From JAFGUF01 sp040883315 (GTDB lineage Bacteria; Bacillota; Clostridia; Christensenellales; UMGS416), in contig JBFLKU010000018.1 in the NCBI GenBank assembly GCA_040883315.1, positions 1 through 64,000 on the forward strand: DNA of 64,000 bases, in the 5' to 3' direction. The position numbers and the translations under genes are program-made. The notes beneath the pieces were generated by a model, which made no database searches, had not been told where the DNA came from, and saw only the letters and a program-made list of their open reading frames with translations. This document shows, in pieces, positions 61,565-64,000 of this stretch (within the stretch, counting starts at the first letter, position 1; each line of letters starts with the position of its first letter).

Positions 61565-63043
61565 TTATTCAGACAGCTCCACAACATTTGCAAACACTCT
61601 GTCAAACCTTGCCAATATATCATCAAGCATATCATCTGTATATGCTGCGGATGTATACATTCTGCTGCCTGCCAGCGTGATTATTCCTTCTGCCATATAT
61701 GCAGCACCCATATGCTCCATCTCTTTCTTGCGTCTGCTTGTCTCTTTCATCACCCCAGGTATTGTCCACGGTTTTTTCCAGTTGATTGAAAAGTGAACTG
61801 TGCCCACTGTTTCCAGATGGCATATAGAGCCTTGATTAAATGTAACAAACGGAAGGTTGTGTTTGTCTATCAGCTTTTGCAGCCCTTCTACCAGCTTGTC
61901 TGCAAACTCGCCTGCCTTTTGTGCAGCGTTTGTCTCCTCTATCTGGCACAGGGTATAGTATCCGCCTACGCAGCTTAATGGATTGGCTGCCATTGTGCCG
62001 CCTACTAATGCCTTTTTGTGCTTTGTGCCGCCTGCTATGCCTGCTGAAAGATACTTCATGTATTCTTTTTTGCCGCCTAGTCCGCCTGCACTTGGGTATC
62101 CGCCTGCCACAGCCTTTCCGAAAACAGTCAAGTCGGGCTTCACTCCAAAATATCCCTGTGCACCAGACATGCCTATTCTGAACCCTGTAACAACTTCATC
62201 AAATATCAAAAGTGCGCCATATTTTCTGCATAGCTTTTCAACACCCTTGTTGAAGTCTTTATCCAGCGGTCTTGTTCCACTTTCTGGACCTACAGGCTCT
62301 ATCAATACTGCTGCTGTGCCGCCTCTCAGCCTGTTCCATCTCATCTTTCTCTCTAGGTCTTTTAGGTCATTCGGAAAAAACTCCTGCGTGTGTTTGAACA
62401 CAAATTTAGGCACACCATGAGCCTGTAGCCATTTTGTACCCGGCACTCTGATGCCATATGCCAGCTGATCTGACCATCCGTGGTATGCACCACCCATTTT
62501 TATTATGTTCTTTTTCTTTGTTGCCAGCCTAGCAACACGTATTGCTGCCATGCAGGCCTCAGTGCCTGAGCCCAGCATACGAAACATATCTACTGATTCA
62601 AAATTGTCTACTATTTTCTTTGCCAGCTTATATTCGTACTCGTGAAAAAGCCCAGTAGACGGGCCGCACTCGTCGATAAGCTCCATAGTTTTTTCCTTCA
62701 CTTCCTTTGGATTGCTGCCCAATATAGTAGGGCCTCCTGCCTGAAGAAAATCGTAGTATTTGTTGCCGTCTATATCGTATAGAAATGCTCCTTCGGCTTT
62801 ATTAAAAACCAAAGGAAAAGGGTGATTAAATGCCAGATTGTGCTGAACACCCCCCGGTATATAATCAAAAGCCCTCCCTATCATTTCCTTTGATTTTTTG
62901 CATTTTTCATCGAAATAGTTTTCTTCATATTCTTTCAGCTTTTCTTTGCTGATGGAATATAAAGGTTTTTTTATTAATTCATCAAGTTGCTTTGTTATCT
63001 TGTCTGCATCTGGATAGTTTGTAATTGAATAATTATTTGACAT
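61565..63043 (-). CDS. Class III aminotransferase, glutamate-1-semialdehyde aminomutase-like
   Basis: PLP enzyme of 492 aa. AFDYIPGGVQHNLAFNHPFP and FLQAGGPTILGSNP at the N-terminus, GSGTEACMAAIRVARLAT, GAYHGWSDQ, LIFDEVVTGFRIG and the PLP lysine in VFGKAVAGGYPSAGG are typical of the HemL-like group of class III aminotransferases. It is longer than HemL (about 430 aa) and has no other haem genes beside it, so it is a catabolic relative. First gene of a four-gene sugar operon; it may remove or shift an amino group on a sugar-derived substrate. Start at 63043 uses AAGGAG; the frame to 63094 crosses the promoter. Confidence 0.9.
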   Translation of the reverse strand: MSNNYSITNYPDADKITKQLDELIKKPLYSISKEKLKEYEENYFDEKCKKSKEMIGRAFDYIPGGVQHNLAFNHPFPLVFNKAEGAFLYDIDGNKYYDFLQAGGPTILGSNPKEVKEKTMELIDECGPSTGLFHEYEYKLAKKIVDNFESVDMFRMLGSGTEACMAAIRVARLATKKKNIIKMGGAYHGWSDQLAYGIRVPGTKWLQAHGVPKFVFKHTQEFFPNDLKDLERKMRWNRLRGGTAAVLIEPVGPESGTRPLDKDFNKGVEKLCRKYGALLIFDEVVTGFRIGMSGAQGYFGVKPDLTVFGKAVAGGYPSAGGLGGKKEYMKYLSAGIAGGTKHKKALVGGTMAANPLSCVGGYYTLCQIEETNAAQKAGEFADKLVEGLQKLIDKHNLPFVTFNQGSICHLETVGTVHFSINWKKPWTIPGVMKETSRRKKEMEHMGAAYMAEGIITLAGSRMYTSAAYTDDMLDDILARFDRVFANVVELSE

Positions 63044-63079
63044 TTTGCTTCTCCTTGAAATTGCATAAAATTTGTATAG

Positions 63080-63130
63080 TGAGCGTTCACTCACCTACCA
63101 TTATTATATCACAAGCCGCACAAATATCAA
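63080..63130 (-). promoter_or_regulatory. Aminotransferase operon promoter and TetR-type operator
   Basis: TTGATA (complement of 63125-63130), 16 bases, TATAAT (complement of 63103-63108). TGAGCGTTCACTCA (63080-63093), an imperfect palindrome of the TGAG-CTCA kind common for TetR-family repressors, lies directly downstream of the -10 box and 36 bases before the start. The neighbouring regulator would block this promoter when bound. Confidence 0.75.
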
Positions 63131-63244
63131 GTATATTGATATAATTTTACAAAAATATCATTTTTCTGGGCTAAAATGCTATTTCTTTTTATTTTACGGC
63201 TAAATTATGTTAAAATAGAGCATATAAAAATTTTGGAGTAAGCT

Positions 63245-63901
63245 ATGAATTTTAAATCATGTAAAGGTACATTCAATCGCATTAATGACGAAAAGAAAAC
63301 TTCCGTTTTGTCTACAGCTATTGATGAGTTTTCCAAATTAGGCTTTAACAGCTCTAATATAAATTTGATTGCGGAAAAATCTGGTGTAAGTGTTGGTGCG
63401 ATGTACAAGTACTTCGATAATAAAAGAGCACTATATATGACATGTGTGGAATGGGCAATGATGCACCTGAACCAGAAAATAGAAGATGTGCTAAAGCAGG
63501 ATGATGACGTGATAATAATGCTCGAAAATATCATCCGCACCATTATAAAATTCAAATCCGAAAACGAACCTTTCACGAAGCTCTACTACGAAATGGCAAC
63601 CGAGAGCAACGCGGAGTTTGCAATGGATATCTCGTCTCAAATAGAGGGAGTTACATCCAATCTTTATGCTGCATATCTGGAGCACGGCAAAAACAATGGA
63701 ATTATAAGAGAAGATATTGATTCTAGGTTCTTCGCATTTTTTATAGATAATCTTTTAATGATGCTGCAGTTTTCATATAGCTGCGAATACTACAAGGACA
63801 GAATGAAAATATATACATACAGCACAGTCTTTGAAAATGATGAGCTGCTTGTCGAGCAGATGATGATGTTTATAAAAGGGGCATTAGGAATAAAAGACTA
63901 G
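63245..63901 (+). CDS. TetR-family transcriptional regulator
   Basis: Regulator of 218 aa. Residues about 18-64 are the TetR helix-turn-helix (VLSTAIDEFSKLGFNSSNINLI and KSGVSVGAMYKYFDNKRALY); the helical rest is the ligand/dimer domain. It is transcribed away from the aminotransferase operon, with a TetR-like operator between. GGAGT precedes the ATG. The stop is only 2 bases from that of the convergent histidine kinase, with no terminator between. Ligand unknown. Confidence 0.93.
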   Translation: MNFKSCKGTFNRINDEKKTSVLSTAIDEFSKLGFNSSNINLIAEKSGVSVGAMYKYFDNKRALYMTCVEWAMMHLNQKIEDVLKQDDDVIIMLENIIRTIIKFKSENEPFTKLYYEMATESNAEFAMDISSQIEGVTSNLYAAYLEHGKNNGIIREDIDSRFFAFFIDNLLMMLQFSYSCEYYKDRMKIYTYSTVFENDELLVEQMMMFIKGALGIKD

Positions 63902-63903
63902 AG

Positions 63904-64000
63904 CTAAATTATTATGGTCACCTCTGTGCCCTTGCCTTCTTCACTTTGTATGGATATTCCTCCGCCATGTGCTTCTACTATTGTCTTTGCGATTGTCAGA
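63904..64000 (-). CDS. Sensor histidine kinase, C-terminal fragment
   Basis: Only the last 31-32 codons are in the window, ending at TAG 63904-63906. The translation LTIAKTIVEAHGGGISIQSE and the GKGTEVTI that follows are the G2-box end of a HATPase domain, as in PhoR/EnvZ-type kinases rather than the YesM type seen elsewhere here. It is convergent with the TetR gene. Partner and stimulus are outside the window. Confidence 0.88.
   Translation of the reverse strand, partial: LTIAKTIVEAHGGGISIQSEEGKGTEVTIII

Noticed and set aside
61565..63043. Calling the class III aminotransferase HemL
   Set aside because: Length, operon partners and absence of other haem genes make a haem role unlikely despite the similarity.
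1..64000. tRNA, rRNA, CRISPR arrays, prophage or plasmid origin
   Set aside because: No cloverleaf, rRNA-like stretch, regularly spaced repeat set, phage structural gene or replication gene was seen.

Overview
The window is low-GC DNA with tightly packed operons, strong AGGAGG-type ribosome binding sites, lipoprotein-type binding proteins, YesM/YesN-type two-component systems and MsmX/UgpC-type ATPases. This points to a Firmicute of class Clostridia, probably a Lachnospirales-like gut or plant-fibre degrader. That placement is inference from gene style; there is no rRNA or other marker gene in the window.

The main theme is uptake and breakdown of pectin and other hexuronate-rich plant sugars. 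(1) 1-9761, minus strand: a two-component system (AraC-type response regulator, YesM-type kinase) translationally coupled to its own sugar-binding lipoprotein, then a complete YtfQ-YtfR-YtfT-YjfF-like sugar ABC transporter and the start of an FGGY sugar kinase. (2) 10077-13372, minus: a HAD phosphatase, a cupin and a GH3 beta-glycosidase. (3) 13480-18861, minus: a non-sugar operon with a fused FakA/FakB-like (DAK2+DegV) protein, three membrane proteins (DUF1295, a DUF1475-like protein, DUF2177), UV endonuclease UvsE and a TspO-family protein. (4) 19080-20326: a decayed IS1595-like element with recognisable terminal inverted repeats, a broken transposase and an intact passenger gene resembling a putative immunity protein. 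(5) 20422-24206, minus: KDG kinase, KDPG aldolase with a C-terminal extension, an IclR regulator and a fumarylacetoacetate-hydrolase-family enzyme.

(6) 24375-45620, minus: 20 genes with no gap above about 81 bases, probably one operon of about 21 kb starting at uxaB. In order of transcription: uxaB, uxaA, uxaC, a TIM-barrel isomerase, an MsmX-type ATPase, a membrane protein, two CUT1 permeases, a large binding lipoprotein, two small membrane proteins, a second MsmX-type ATPase, two more small membrane proteins, GH28, GH105, an AEC transporter, a Gfo/Idh/MocA oxidoreductase, a CE15-like esterase and an acetylesterase-like hydrolase. A divergent LacI-family regulator (46002-47000) and three LacI/cre-like operators sit at its head.

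(7) 47239-57374, plus: a second YesM/YesN two-component system, a TRAP transporter (DctP-DctQ-DctM), a DMT exporter-like protein, KdgF, UxuA and UxuB. With regions 5 and 6 this gives both hexuronate branches: galacturonate via UxaC-UxaB-UxaA and glucuronate via UxaC-UxuB-UxuA, meeting at 2-keto-3-deoxygluconate, which KdgK and Eda convert to pyruvate and glyceraldehyde-3-phosphate. KdgF would handle unsaturated uronates released by GH105, but KduI and KduD are not in the window. (8) 57436-63043, minus: a four-gene operon (class III aminotransferase, class II aldolase, FGGY kinase, GPH-type symporter) with a divergent TetR regulator (63245-63901). Its substrate cannot be read from sequence. The window ends in the C-terminus of another histidine kinase. 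No tRNA, rRNA, CRISPR array or phage genes were seen.
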